Positions 11,400 through 23,564 of a DNA stretch of 64,000 nucleotides are shown here, in pieces. Below the pieces are notes generated by a model. It was not told the origin of the DNA. It made no database searches and worked only from the letters and a program-made list of their open reading frames with translations. This stretch comes from Plasmodium coatneyi (lineage: Eukaryota > Apicomplexa > Aconoidasida > Haemosporida > Plasmodiidae). The stretch's first letter is position 1; each line of letters opens with the position of its first letter. The stretch spans positions 1,426,001 through 1,490,000 of the forward strand of contig NC_033567.1 in assembly GCF_001680005.1 (NCBI RefSeq). Direction: 5' to 3'. The position numbers and the translations under genes are program-made.

Positions 11400-13348
11400 A
11401 TGCCGAATGATACGAGATATTATTACGACGTGATAAACAGCAAGTGGTGGTATTTTGATACCCTTGCTGGGGGGTGGAGAGAGTGTGAAGAAGAAGTAGC
11501 AACAGAGGAGGCAGCAGAAGAAGAGGTAACTGCAGAAAGTACCCAAAATTGTGAGGAGAGGAAAAGCCATAAATACCATGGTTACAAAAATGTGGACAAG
11601 TGGAACGAACGAAATTACAGGGATCATCCCCAACATGTTAAGAACGGAAAAGTCGAAACAAAAAAGGGAAGGAGGTTGGAAAACAGACTCCATAATTATG
11701 CATATACATATACACCAAGAAAAACCTCAAAACAAAGTTCGGAAAGCTCCAGCGCGACCAGCAACACAGAACACTACTCCCTTAAGAGCAACATAAAACA
11801 ACATAAACGTGGGAATCTGGTAGGGCAAAATGAGACGTATGACGAATCGTATGAAGATAATGTGCGTGGGAAATACCCAAATTGTGATGCGGAGGAAAAT
11901 AGCTACGATGAAGGTGGTGGACAGTACGATGAAGGTGGTGGACAGTACGATGAAGGCGGTGAACAGTACAATGAAAGTGGTGAACACAACGATGAAAGTG
12001 GTAAACACTACAATGAAAGTGGTGGACAGTACGATGAAAACTGGGGGTATTATGACGAATATGGGGGCTACTATGATGAATATGGGGGGTACTATGATGA
12101 GCATGGTGGGTACTATGATAAAAATGGGTTATATTATGATGGAAGTGGAGAGCATTATAATGAGAGCGCAGTCTACAAGGGGGAAAATAACATGTACTAT
12201 GATGAGAACGGATTCTGCTACGACGAAAATGGTCATCCGTACGATGGAAGTGAAGATCACGATGACACAAGTGGTGAACATTGCGAAGAAAGTGAAGAGC
12301 ATAAAAGGGGTCATCACGATAATAACGATAAACACTACTACGAAGATGGTAGCGAAAATGCAGAGGGGATTACTCATAAGGAGGAGGGAGGGGAATGGTA
12401 TGAAAGAGGGGCAGGAAAAAATGTCCATAATTATGACGATAAGGTAACCAAGGATTATGAAGTAAGTGTAAGTTATTTACACCATCCAGGTAAAACAAGA
12501 AATTTGAGGAAGTCAAGTGAAAGCAGCAATGTTGATCACGGGGGGGGTAACAAAAGTGACAAGAAATCGGAGCCAAGGTGCAACTCCTCAGACAAGGAAA
12601 GAAGCAGTTATGACGATTTAATGAAAGACATGACGAAAAAAAAAAAAATTCCTTCCATTCGATAAGTTCGAGCGATTCAGAAAACTCTGACAAATTAAGC
12701 GAGCGAATTAACAGTTTATTGAACCAGTCGAGCAGCAATTTGTCCATACTTTGTAAAAAGGACAGTTCGACCATTTTGGGAAACTTGCTAAGTCGCAGCT
12801 TCACCAAATCGGACCACTTTAATTCCATCAATACTTTTGAAAGGGCAAGTGAAGATGGAAAGGATGAAAACAAAATAGCCAATAAACTGATTAAGAGAAA
12901 GACCAAAGTAAATTTCGATGAAATGTACAGGGCTGAAAATAGTGGTGATAAAGAGCAGATGGGTAAGCGTGGTGATTTGGGCCATGAGTTGGTCAACAAC
13001 GCGGGGCACAACCCAGAACGCAACGACAAGGATACTGACGCCGAAACGAACTATGTGCCTTTCGTGAGGAGGGCGACGAGAAAACTCACATTTAAGAGTC
13101 AGGGAGGATTAGCAGGGTGTCTAAAAGTCTTTCAAGAAAAGAAAAAAGAGTTAATGTCCTCCACAGCCAGTGATGTAAGCGACATGGAAATTAAAATTGC
13201 CAACCTTAAAAGGAGGGCCAGGGAGCTGGCCCAAAGATACAAAACCAAAAATCAAACCACCGAGGATCAACTGAAAAGTGATCAAATTAAGACAAAATTT
13301 GAAGAATTAGTTTTTCTCGTACAGCAACAAAAGAAGCAATCCCATTAG
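11400..13348 (+). CDS. Tyr/Asp/Gly-repeat conserved hypothetical protein, with homopolymer frameshift
   Basis: Not recognised. The N-terminus (RYYYDVINSKWWYFD) is aromatic-rich and suggests a small WW/OCRE-like structured segment. From about residue 168 to 290 it is made of degenerate seven-residue repeats (YDEGGGQ, YDEYGGY, YDENG), so Tyr-Asp-Glu alternates with Gly. The frame stops at 12663-12665 just after a run of 13 A (12636-12648). The next frame continues without delay as a Ser-rich then Lys/Glu coiled-coil-like region ending at 13348. One extra A makes a single 650-codon frame (649 aa), so I treat this as one gene with an indel in the homopolymer rather than two genes. The C-terminal block (residues about 560-649; TRKLTFKSQGG, then charged helices) looks like the conserved part. 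No membrane segment or signal peptide. Function unknown; low-complexity Tyr/Gly repeats are typical of condensate-forming or RNA-associated proteins, but that is inference. Confidence 0.7.
11904..12170 (+). repeat. Tandem 21-bp coding repeats (YDEGGGQ type)
   Basis: Two perfect 21-bp copies (tac gat gaa ggt ggt gga cag) are followed by about ten degenerate copies, still in phase with the codons, drifting from QYDE to YYDE versions. This shows slippage-driven expansion under coding constraint. Confidence 0.85.
12636..12648. repeat. 13-base A run at the frameshift of the Tyr-repeat gene
   Basis: The frame before the run ends 17 bases later. The +1-base frame gives KKNSFHSISSSDSE and runs on to 13348. 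Confidence 0.75.
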
Positions 13349-16300
13349 AAGGGGAAGAACCTCAAATGATTACCCACCCACACACACGCATTTCTACCAT
13401 ATTATGTTAAATAAATGGATAAAAAGAAAAACTTAATGACTGTCCAAAATTGCAACCTACACAGATCGCGGGTATGCACGCTCATACAAATTTAAGCACA
13501 TATTGGCGGTCCCCTTTCGTGTGAATTTTTGAAATTATAACGTTCTTTCCTACCCTTGCACAGAAATTAATTCTATAAGAAGTCCCCCTTCGAAGCGATG
13601 AATCTTTCCGACCCAAACAACGTCCCCTCAGTGGAACAAATAAATATAAAGGGAGCTCACTTTTTCCATTTCTTATGCTAATTTATTTTCATTTTTACTA
13701 ATTTTGTGGTTAGTTTTACCAACTGCGAAGGGCCGACTGGGTGTACACATAACACGTGCGCCAAGGCGTGCGTCCATATTACTGAGTAGATTTCCGTGAA
13801 GATCATCACACACCTTTGATACTCCACTCCTCATTTGTTTAACCTTCCTTGGGCGGAAATTTTTTTAATTCACCCCATTTTCGTTAAAGATTATGCATTT
13901 TTTAATTTTTTCTTTTATAGGTTTATATTTTCGTTGCTTCACATGCGTGCAGCCGCAAAATGGAGCAACAGCGCAACAGCGCAACTTCGTATGTTCATGA
14001 CTTTTGTTTCACCCCAGCTGTTGCCGTTGCGGTTGCGTGTGCATGTGGTTGTTTTGTTTTGGCGCGATTTGATGTAATTTGATGTAATTTCACCTGATTG
14101 GCTTAATTTTTCTTTTTTCCCCATTTGATAAACTGCATACATGCATGCCTCCTTCAACTCGCACGAAAACCTTCGAACTTTGTCTTTAAAGCAATTGTTG
14201 ATTAAGCATTCGAGCAAAATGAACACGCCTTTATGAGGGTTCGTTTTAAAGGCAACTGGTGGCTAAGTAAAGTGGCCGAGTGCACATACTACCGGGAAAA
14301 AGAAATAAAAACTTGCACGTAGTAAGTAGCTCCTGCTCCGCGGTGGAAGAGTTCGCGTGTAAAAAAGTATACCCAAGTGTACACTCAACTGCACGTGCAC
14401 CCATGCACAGATTCAAATCCAATGGTTTACATAAAATTTGTTTAGGTGCCTGATTCGAAATCGACATGCACAGGGAAAGTGCACGGCTCACTTGACACTG
14501 CACGATGAGTGGCGTAATCGTATACAGAGTGCTCGGATAAGCGGCCGTTTTTTTTCAGTGCCCCGAACATGACATGTGGCATACGTATCAGGTGAGTTTA
14601 TATGTATATGTTTTTTCCTTTTTTTTTTTTTTTTGAACCACATGGGGATTAGGGCGATTTGTCGATTCGAATCGACCTATCTAAATGGGCTCTTGAGCCT
14701 ATTGAATGTTGTACAGGTGCATTGCGACTCGAAGGTCGATTTGTTTAATCTTAGCCCTATATGATAGTGCCTATGTGACAGTGCAATTTTTCTGTGTCCC
14801 TTTCGGTTGAACCACGTGTTGCTGATAAAGGTGGCAAAACGGTAAAAGAGTGGCCTCCCCTAAGTGGTTAAGTTTTTGTAAAATTTTAAGTGGCCTTTCC
14901 ACTTTTCTTTTTGCCTCACGTAAACGGTTAGGTGGTTTTAAGCCGTTGCGCATGACATCGCTCGATGTCAACACGCATAACATCGAACCCGTACAATTTC
15001 TTTCCTCACGACGGTAACAGAGCAGCATTTTATTATATTATTAATTAGGCACAGATGAAAAAAACGGTCACTTCTCATAAATGGTGACTTTTTTTTTTTT
15101 TTTTTTTTTTTCTCTTTTCATATCACTTTTTTCAAAGTTAAAAATTGGCTGGGTTGCAGAATTATTCCATTTTGACGAGAACAGTTGCTGTTGTATGTAG
15201 TTCTGCAGTGCAACCCATTTAACGTGAAGAAAAAAAAAAAAAAAAAAAAAGACTAACCATGCGTTATGATGCATATAAATTTTTAAATAACAAAATACCC
15301 ATATGGTGCGAAAGATATATAGCCTAGCTGGTGTTTATGAGGCGAAAAGGCGCAAGTGCAATATGTTACGTGCGTATTATATGCGCGCTTATCGAGCGGG
15401 TATTCGTAACGTTCTAATTAAACATATGGCATTTTTGCGGTATATAATTTTGTACTGTGCTGTTCTGCGCTGTATACATATATACGTATACGAATTTTTT
15501 TGGAGGCATTTTTTCTTTTTTATGAGTACTTTCGGATAGCGTTCGGGCGCGCGGCGCGAGAGCAGTATGATTTTCATTCGCGCCGAAAATAACCTTTCTG
15601 TTCTGTTTGTACTATTTATAAGCGGATTTCTCTTTTTGCGAGGTAGCATATATTGTGCGTAACGTACGAGTTATGTTATGCGCGTAAATCTGTGCGCATA
15701 TACATGTATACTTATATGCGCATATATTCAGTCACATGTACAGTGTTACCACCATATGTATTTATAATCGATTTCATCCTTTTTCGCAAAATATATTTAA
15801 TCCATATTTTCTTTGAAACATAAATTTATTTCATGTTCATTTTTTTAAAAAAAAAAATTCCAAAAAATTGCCATAAACATATAAATGGCGATAATAAACG
15901 ATATGTTCATTTTTCTTTTTATATTTTTGCTTAATATATAAAAAGTGAAAATCTTCCCTTTTAACCGTTGTTACATGCAGGCGAAGCTGCATATTTGTAG
16001 ATGTTTGTTTAAAGAACTTGGCTGAGCACAAGTTTGGTACAGTACAACAGTACAGGTTACAGGATATGTTGTACGTATATACATGCGCGCACGATGTTAT
16101 ATGCGTGACATATCTTCGGAATGTACACTTGATCGTACCATTTCGCAAATATACATACGTATGAGCACATTGTGCTGACGCGCTCGCACTTAAGTGTAAC
16201 GTACGTTTTGCATGTAAACGGGTGTATATGCTCCCCAAAAGCGCCTTTTGGAAGCCCATGCCCCACAAATACATGTATATTTGCGTAAACACATAACTTG

Positions 16301-17838
16301 CGCATAAAATCAGTTAAGGTTTTATGCGCCCCCCTCTTCCCATCCCCGCCTCTTTTTTTTTTTACACGCTGTTTTTATACTTGACACATAACAATTTTAT
16401 ACATTTCGCTTTACGCGCATATATACATTACATATAGTTCTTTTTTTTTTTTTTTTTGTATATGTAATGTGGAGCCCACATATTTGTATATATTTTTTTT
16501 TTTCCATTTTTTACAATTTTTGTACTTTTTACTGATTTAAAACGCTGTGTATTTTCCTCCTCTCCTTTTTATAAAAATTAAGAGTTTTTTTTTTTTTTTT
16601 TTTTTTTTTCCACCTTTAACGTATATCTACATATCTGTGGTGTGTAAGTCCATTTCAGCTTCCTCCGTCTCTCACCCGAAAAGGGGAAAGGAAAGAAAAA
16701 AAAAAAAAAAGGAAAAAACGAGAAGAGGACATAAAATGGGCATGATTATATTTCCCCCTTTTGTTTGAGAAGACCGCATACCGTTACAGTTTAACGTATT
16801 GATGTTTTTTATGTGCAAGTATATACATGTACATTTACACTTCTGTGTGCGCCTTTACGCTTACACAGGATCATATTTATACACGTGTATGTAAAAATAT
16901 GCTCAAGCACACACATAATTTACCCGCTCGGTCTCATAACCCCTTTTTAAGCGAATTTTAAGAATATAATTAATTTCACGTTTTTTCCCAAAAGAACGTG
17001 AAAAATTTTGAGTCCGTTTGAGGGGGTAAACACGCTCTGTGTTATACATAATCACATTTGCTTCTGTGTGTATGTACATCTCTATTTGCACATGTATGTG
17101 ATGTAATGGGCTTGCTTAACGCGGAGGGAGCCGGCACTTTACACACATAAATTTTAATTAATTTTTTTTTTTAAATTCATCCCACGTTTACATGTTAAAA
17201 GTGGTCTCTCTCACCCATATTACTTTTTCGTAAATACAACCAATTAGGGGAAATTAAGGTAGGCCCTATGGGTATACATAAAGTGATACGATTAAACACA
17301 AATATGTGTGCCTATGCATAATGGTATTTGTCTGCGTGCGGACTACACTGTGTATGTGCTTGATCGCGTGAATGTGATGTATTGCGCGTGTGTACAAAAA
17401 ACTGCCATTTGTATGTGTGTACCATACGTGTGTATAACTTTACACGCTTTCATTTGCGGAGAATCCACCCTATTCGTATATAGCTTTAAAAAACAGCCCC
17501 TTTTTTGCTGCGAGCTCTCTGTTTTTTTAAGCCTTTTATTATTTGAGGGAAAAAAGAAAAAATGAATTTTTTTTTTTTTTTTCATCCAATTTATTTGCAT
17601 TCTGTTGAAAGCGCAGCATAAATAGTAAGGTCGTGTCTGCCTATTTTATGTAATCCCCTTTTTCGTGCGCTTCGCTTTAACTATACTATGATCTTTTAAA
17701 AAGCATATGCATTGTTAATGTATATGCCAGATGTATATGTGTGCATATGTGTACGCGCCGCTTATACGTGCACCATTTACATATATATGCATTACTGCGC
17801 GTAATCACCCAATCGATACATAACACGCAAAAGAGAAA
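13349..17838. other. 4.5 kb spacer
   Basis: The largest gap in the window. No frame with coding character. It contains many T or A runs (15089-15111, 15229-15251, 16587-16609), an inverted repeat at 15693-15722, and dense alternating TATACATGTATGCGC sequence. A large upstream regulatory region or a non-coding transcript is possible; nothing specific is visible. Confidence 0.6.
15693..15722. repeat. Inverted repeat TGCGCATATA / TATATGCGCA
   Basis: Perfect 10-bp arms at 15693-15702 and 15713-15722 flank a 10-bp spacer. It is AT-rich and could form a weak hairpin or a dimeric factor site. A second exact TGTGCGCATATA occurs at 9641-9652 and a related ACGCGCATATATACA near 16413. Confidence 0.6.
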
Positions 17839-19671
17839 ATGTCATCGGCCACACAATTAGGAATCTCGGAGAGGGAGTACGAAGAAGCCCTCGCGGTGGA
17901 AAAGCTCTTTTTCCTGTCGTCCAAGGAAAGATGCAATTACTGTAGTAGCGGAAAGCCGACCTTCGTTGATACGTACAATTACGAATTTGTATGTGACAGA
18001 TGCTCATTCAGAAGTAAACACAAAAAAAGAATCGGCGAAGATCCCATCAGTTACTATGACGTGCAGAAGCTAGAAAAAAAATTTGGAGTAGCATCTTCCT
18101 CATATCATAATAGCAGCAATAAACATCGCCGAAAATCTAGTAGCGGTCATCATCACCACCACCATCATCATCATCACGGTAATGAAAAGAAGTCCAAGTC
18201 TAAAAGTAGACACTCTTCAGGGAAGAAGCATATCGAAGTGCTGTCAGATGATAATAGTTCTTCCTACGATTATGAAGATAAAATGAAAAAAGAAAAAAAA
18301 AAAAAAAAAGATAGAGAGAAGGATAGAAGCGGGGGAGGAGGAGATCGAGATAGAGATAGAAGAAAAGACAAACATAGTAAAGATAGATATAAGAAGAAAA
18401 AAAAATATGATGAATCTTATGACGACTTTGATGATGACTTTTGTCTTAACGATTATGATCATACCACCCCTGGCATGATAGGAATTATGAATTCAAATAA
18501 TATGAACAGCGCAGATTATAAAAGCAACAATATGGACAGCAGCTTCCAAGACTTTGATGGAAGCCTCATTAGTTACAATCAACTAGGGGAGGGTAATTTT
18601 AACGACTTTGGCGGGCCAAACGGAATGAACCAAGCAGGGATGAACCCAACCGGCGTGGGTCATGTGAACCACCCCTTCGATTCGTCCCACTTTGCAAAAG
18701 ATAACTACAATTCGAAATATATGAATTCGCCCAACGCCGAAATGGTGAATGCCGCAAACAACCCGTTATGCTTGGACGACTATAACCCCCATCCATTTAA
18801 TAACAAAATGGGTTACGCTAACAATTTTAATATGAAGTTGAACGAGGAGGGGGAGCTAGCCAAAATGAAGTATGGCAACAGTGGGCAGGCAAACGGCGTC
18901 CTTCCGAACAACCGCGCAGGCAACAACCACCCTGGTAACAACAAAAGTAACAACAGTAATAAGATGAACATGCACTTGTACGACCCCTTCGACAGTAACA
19001 TGAACACTGGTACTGACAAAAACAGATACAACAATGGGGCAGTAGATAACTTAAACTATTTTAACGGTTCAAATTTTCCGAACAACCAACCAGGCAATAT
19101 GAACAATAGACTCTTCCTGATGAATAAGAGAAATTCTTTAAACCACAACTACAACCAACAGAATAGCAACGCCAATTCGATGTACAGTCATTTTGCAACC
19201 ACACAGAATCCATACATGATGAATAACCAAAATATGATGAATGCGAAGATGCTCTACGATAACAACATGAATAGTTCTAAAAACAAAAACTTTCACAATA
19301 GTAATCCCAACTCTCCATTTATGCTAAATGGTGGCACAGTTGGCAATGCAAATAATAGCAACCCCGCCCAGGGTTCTCACAGCAACCACATGAACAATGC
19401 AATGGCATACTGCAACCAAGGCAATTTAAATGATAGAACAAAATGGCACGAAAATAGCAGCGGCAATAACGCCATTAACAGCCCCAACGGTGGTATTGGT
19501 AGTAACCCTAGCGGTAATAATAATGGAGGTTCTCATAGCGAAGATTTTTCCCCCGTCATTGTATCTGATAAAAATCCATTTTCTCTTCAGAATATTATTT
19601 CGAACAATAAGGCGTCCCCCAATTATGTGAACACCATGACGGACGAGATGAATAGATACGCGTATAAGTAG
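17839..19671 (+). CDS. AGFG/ArfGAP-like zinc finger protein with Asn-rich tail
   Basis: Single exon, 610 aa, ATG preceded by AAGAGAAA. The N-terminal 85 residues contain Cys32-X2-Cys35-X16-Cys52-X2-Cys55, the spacing of the ArfGAP zinc finger, with KPTFVDTYNYEFVCDRC resembling the AGFG/Hrb branch. Then come a ten-His tract (about residues 103-112), a basic Lys/Arg/Asp/Ser region (about 118-195) and about 400 residues rich in Asn, Met, Ser and Gly, ending in a conserved-looking DKNPFSLQNIISNN near 570-590. AGFG proteins carry FG/NPF-type tails that contact nucleoporins or EH-domain endocytic proteins; one NPF is present here (DKNPFSL). The residue five after Cys55, where catalytic family members have the arginine finger, is Lys, so GTPase activation may be lost. 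The ArfGAP fold is well supported; role unknown. Confidence 0.75.
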   Translation: MSSATQLGISEREYEEALAVEKLFFLSSKERCNYCSSGKPTFVDTYNYEFVCDRCSFRSKHKKRIGEDPISYYDVQKLEKKFGVASSSYHNSSNKHRRKSSSGHHHHHHHHHHGNEKKSKSKSRHSSGKKHIEVLSDDNSSSYDYEDKMKKEKKKKKDREKDRSGGGGDRDRDRRKDKHSKDRYKKKKKYDESYDDFDDDFCLNDYDHTTPGMIGIMNSNNMNSADYKSNNMDSSFQDFDGSLISYNQLGEGNFNDFGGPNGMNQAGMNPTGVGHVNHPFDSSHFAKDNYNSKYMNSPNAEMVNAANNPLCLDDYNPHPFNNKMGYANNFNMKLNEEGELAKMKYGNSGQANGVLPNNRAGNNHPGNNKSNNSNKMNMHLYDPFDSNMNTGTDKNRYNNGAVDNLNYFNGSNFPNNQPGNMNNRLFLMNKRNSLNHNYNQQNSNANSMYSHFATTQNPYMMNNQNMMNAKMLYDNNMNSSKNKNFHNSNPNSPFMLNGGTVGNANNSNPAQGSHSNHMNNAMAYCNQGNLNDRTKWHENSSGNNAINSPNGGIGSNPSGNNNGGSHSEDFSPVIVSDKNPFSLQNIISNNKASPNYVNTMTDEMNRYAYK

Positions 19672-22204
19672 TGAATGGATTGTTGGACGGAGGACATGAT
19701 TGATTTATTTTTCTGCAAGGTCACTTTGGTAGTAACTTGGCGATTTATTAAATCGTCTTGCTGGACACCCGGTGTGACCCCCCACCTCACCACCATATTT
19801 TAGTTTTACACACAGATGATTCAAAGTTATGCGATGATGAAGTGATCGTTACAGTATGTGGAACTCTAAAGTATGTTTAACTTCGTTTTCCCTGGCCCCA
19901 CCCTCTCTTTTTTACGTCTTCATGTTATGCGGGCAATTTCTGCGTCTCAATTTTTTTTTTGTATACTATTCCGTGCCCTTCCTGCCCGCTCATTCTACAC
20001 CTTCAGCGCAATCTGCACCGTCTCTTCCTATTTTACCCCTCCTGGTTTCTTTAAACACACCTGATCCAAGCACCACATGTACAACCTGCTGTATGTGTGC
20101 CCATGTGCATGTATGAATCACTTCACGTTTGGCTTTTCAACTTTGTTTTATTGTTGTTTTTAAAATTTTTTTATTAGTGAAATTTTTTTTGAGTTTTTTT
20201 TTTTTTTTTTTTTTTTGTATGAAAAAATCTGTGGAAATATACAGTGTGGTCATTTTTTGAAGTATATCCAAAGGTGTGTAAGCATTTACATACGTGCATA
20301 CATGCGCATCGACGTGCGTGTGTAATCACATGCCGCTGATATACTCACACGCGTGTATATTTATTCCCCCCTTTTTTTTTCATGAAAACCGAATTAACGG
20401 TATTCTCATTTTACAATTTGTAAAATTTGCTTGTTTACCTTTTGTCTCCCTTTTAAACGATGAAGGGGTGGTACACGCTGTTGTGACGCTCAGCGCGCGG
20501 CGGGAGTTAAAATGGCCGGTCATGTGTCTACACATGCGTAAGGATATACAATATCTTTGCCCAGGCAAAATGGTCACTGCTTAATTGTAGCGTACACCTT
20601 AGGAACCCTGCGATTGTAGGGAAACTTCATAGCCGTAAGTTTTCACTTCATGTGGTGAAAAAAAATGGCAGGTTTTGCAAAATGAAGAAAGTTGAAATGA
20701 TTAGTTCACACCCTGGGGCATGGGCAACTAATAAGACATTTTTTTAAAAAGGGAAAACCTTTGAGGGGGATTTTTGCGAAAGGGTGGGTATATTTAAGTC
20801 CCCTGCTATAAAACAGCCAAAGTGCGCACACAAAACGGTAAAACGTTAAGTCTCTTTTGACCCGTTTATATGGCACGATTCGTTACTGAGGGAAGTTCTC
20901 CTATTTCTGGAAGGCACAACTGAGGTTATAACTCTTCATTTTTTTTTTTTTTTTTTTTTTTTTCCCCTAGGAAGTTTATTTTTCGAGTGAACGCATGGAA
21001 AGCAGTTGCGAAAGGAGGATAAAGAAAATTGACCTCGCGGAAATGCCCGAGTGGGCCAACCTTTGCAGCTTTTCACTTATCCGCTTTTTAGTGGCTCACC
21101 CATTGGCCCAACTGTTGTGTTATCCATGGTACCATGCCAGGTTAAACATGCGTTTTTGTATAAACTATTTCGGTTTCCGGGAAATGCTTCCCCGCTGCAT
21201 ACCACTTCTTTGTGCATATTGGTTAGCAGTTCGCATATCATCCGGCTCCTCTGGCATAATCTTTACATTTGTGGCACTCCCTAAATTTCACTCGATAGGG
21301 GATGACCTGAACAATTTTTTGACATACCAAAAGCAGTCATTGTCGTGGTCGACCCGGTTCGTTTGGTGCACTTTTTCGTACACCGTTACATGTTCTCTGC
21401 TGAACCTCCTGTCGTTCACTCCGTTACGTAAAGTTCACTGGAATACATGTAACGGGGGTCCTCTTGGCGGAACAGAATTTGAAAAAAAAAAAAAAAAAAA
21501 AATTCATAGCGCTTAATAATTCACTTTAGTGTTACCTACTTTGCAAAGTTCAATTTTTTACATTTGGAACGGCTGAATGCTAGTTGTGCTTTTAAAAATG
21601 GTTAAGCAATTTTGCGCGAAAATGAAGTTAACAGAAAAACGAAATTGGCAGTTATTAGGAGGTATGCATAGCCCACTGAATTATTTTGCAAACATTTTTT
21701 TTTAAAGAATTAGTGACACAGTTTTATCCCCCTTTGGATTTTTTTTTTTTTTTTTCTCCTTTAATTTTTTATCGTTGGTGCGTGTGCTATTTTTATGTGT
21801 TAATAGTCCAGTTAAGAGAGTGAATCTTTTTGCGTTTCTTTAATTGACTTTTTTCCTTTACAATATTTCGCATTTTTTTCTCTCCTTTTTGAGGGCGACG
21901 ATTTAATAACTCCTTCCCGTTTGATGAGATAGCATATTGCTAGGTGAGCTGTGTGGAGCATTTTCTATTTTCCTGCGCCTGTGAGAGTGCTCATAGTTTT
22001 TATAATTGTTCATATGTACATATACCTCTGCGCAGACATAAACTTTTGCCTATATGCGTACGCCGTGCAGGGAATTCCAGATAGGGAAAGACACTTTAGG
22101 AATGTCCCCCCTGATAACAGTACACTGCCAAGTGGACTCTGCTAACCCAGAACCGCGCAGCCGAACGGTTGAACGATCCAACGACTGAATGACCGAAACC
22201 CAAA
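19672..22204. other. 2.5 kb spacer
   Basis: It contains T runs near 20196-20217 and 20940-20963 and an A run at 21481-21500. One 173-codon open frame (20995-21516, starting at ATG) has two hydrophobic segments but no recognisable domain; I do not annotate it as a gene. Confidence 0.5.
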
Positions 22205-22420
22205 ATGACGAGAGGCAACCAACGAGAAGTGGACAGAATCAGGTCGTCTAAACGAAATGACAAGGCAAAACAAAACAGCACCGTTAAAGATGCCTCGAAG
22301 AACTTGAACGTGATTTGTAAATTATGTAGACACACTTTTATGTGTACAGTTAACCCGTCCATCCTGAAGGAACACCATGAGAAGAAGCACGCGAAGCATG
22401 CATACGAAGATTGCTTCTGA
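22205..22420 (+). CDS. ZNF706/SERF-like small zinc finger protein
   Basis: A complete 71-residue protein. The start TRGNQREVDRIR matches the N-terminal 4F5/SERF motif ((T/A)RGNQRE), a basic patch that in SERF proteins binds nucleic acid and amyloid precursors. The second half has a C2H2-type finger: Cys38-X2-Cys41 and His57/His58 with His62, in the context CKLCRHTFMCT, just as in eukaryotic ZNF706 and its plant relatives. The C-terminus (YEDCF) is also the family's. Length is normal for the family. Isolated on both sides, the nearest gene being U1-C 1.1 kb downstream on the other strand. Human ZNF706 has been linked to stem-cell gene control and SERF proteins to protein aggregation; the role in this parasite is unknown. 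Confidence 0.9.
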   Translation: MTRGNQREVDRIRSSKRNDKAKQNSTVKDASKNLNVICKLCRHTFMCTVNPSILKEHHEKKHAKHAYEDCF

Positions 22421-23564
22421 TATGCTTTCCCTTGTCTTGTCTTAACTTTTTTTTTTCGTTTCTGCGCCTGTGACATGCAACGAATTACGCATGCTTTTGT
22501 TTTAACGTAGTGGCTATTTTTGTAAAAATCTTTGCGTTTTTCAAGCGTGTCCCTACCCTATACATATGCACGCTCATGGTTTGTGCTTCTACACCATTGT
22601 TTACCGCTCTTCAATTTAACCGCCTTGATTTTAATTAATATTTTGGGTAGGCATGTTTCCTGAGCAGCGTTCTTATATTTTTTAAGTGCCCCGCGTAGAA
22701 CCTCCTCCTTCCGTTCAATGTGCCTTCACACACGTGCACAAATATGCCTACCTGTCTGTGTATATATTTGTACATATGTGTACATATGCGTGATGCCTGG
22801 TAGGGGGACAAACGCAACGCAATAATGCAACAGAAGAGTAAACACCAAATTGGCAATACAATGGACTTATAATCGCACACCGCTTATGGTATCCGAGGTG
22901 GGCTAACTCAGCCCAATTTTTTTAAGAACGAAAACAATTTGACATGCACAGGGGAGGAGTTGCCCACTTGAGGGGGGGTGAACGCAACTGCAAGGGGGAA
23001 AACTTGAACAAATGGGATTACCCCCAATGGGGTGGCACTAAAATGTCCCACTTGGCATGGATGTGTACATACCCGTGGGGGAGGGGTTCTCCTTATGATT
23101 TCACTTTTTTGCTTTTTTTTTAAATTGCAGAGTTAAGGTTTGTTTTACCATTTTATACAAATACACAAAAAAAAGGGGGGAGGTGACAAAAAATATCGGA
23201 AAATAACGCATAACAATGAAGGTAAAAACGAAAAAAAAAGTATAGAGGTACGTATGGAAGTGCTGAATGATGGATGAATTAACCTTATGCGAAATTACAA
23301 AAGTGAGAATGCGCAACGGTTAGTGAACTTCATTGGTCAGTTTTGAATTCCTTTCAGTTTACGAAATGAACAGTGGTGGAAAGGTCCTCCCTAATATTAC
23401 TGCACGTGCCTGTTAATATCACAAGGGTTCATTAGTGACCAAATTCGGTGCACCCTCATAATGGGAAGGTCAATGCTGCTAATCGGTTAGTGTTCACGCT
23501 TAATTCCTTATGTACCTTCACCATTTGGGCAGCATTTCCCTCCCCATGTAGATTATCCAACCGT
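22421..23564. other. 1.1 kb spacer between convergent genes
   Basis: 3' flanking DNA of two converging genes. No coding signal apart from short chance frames. Confidence 0.6.

Noticed and set aside
11782..12270. His-rich minus-strand frame
   Set aside because: Antisense shadow of the Tyr-Asp-Glu repeats.
12370..13029. 219-codon minus-strand frame opposite the frameshift of the Tyr-repeat gene
   Set aside because: The plus strand carries continuous coding character on both sides; this frame is Leu/Ser-rich shadow.
13349..17838. Possible centromere in the largest spacer
   Set aside because: Plasmodium centromeres are over 95% A+T; this region is much less AT-rich.
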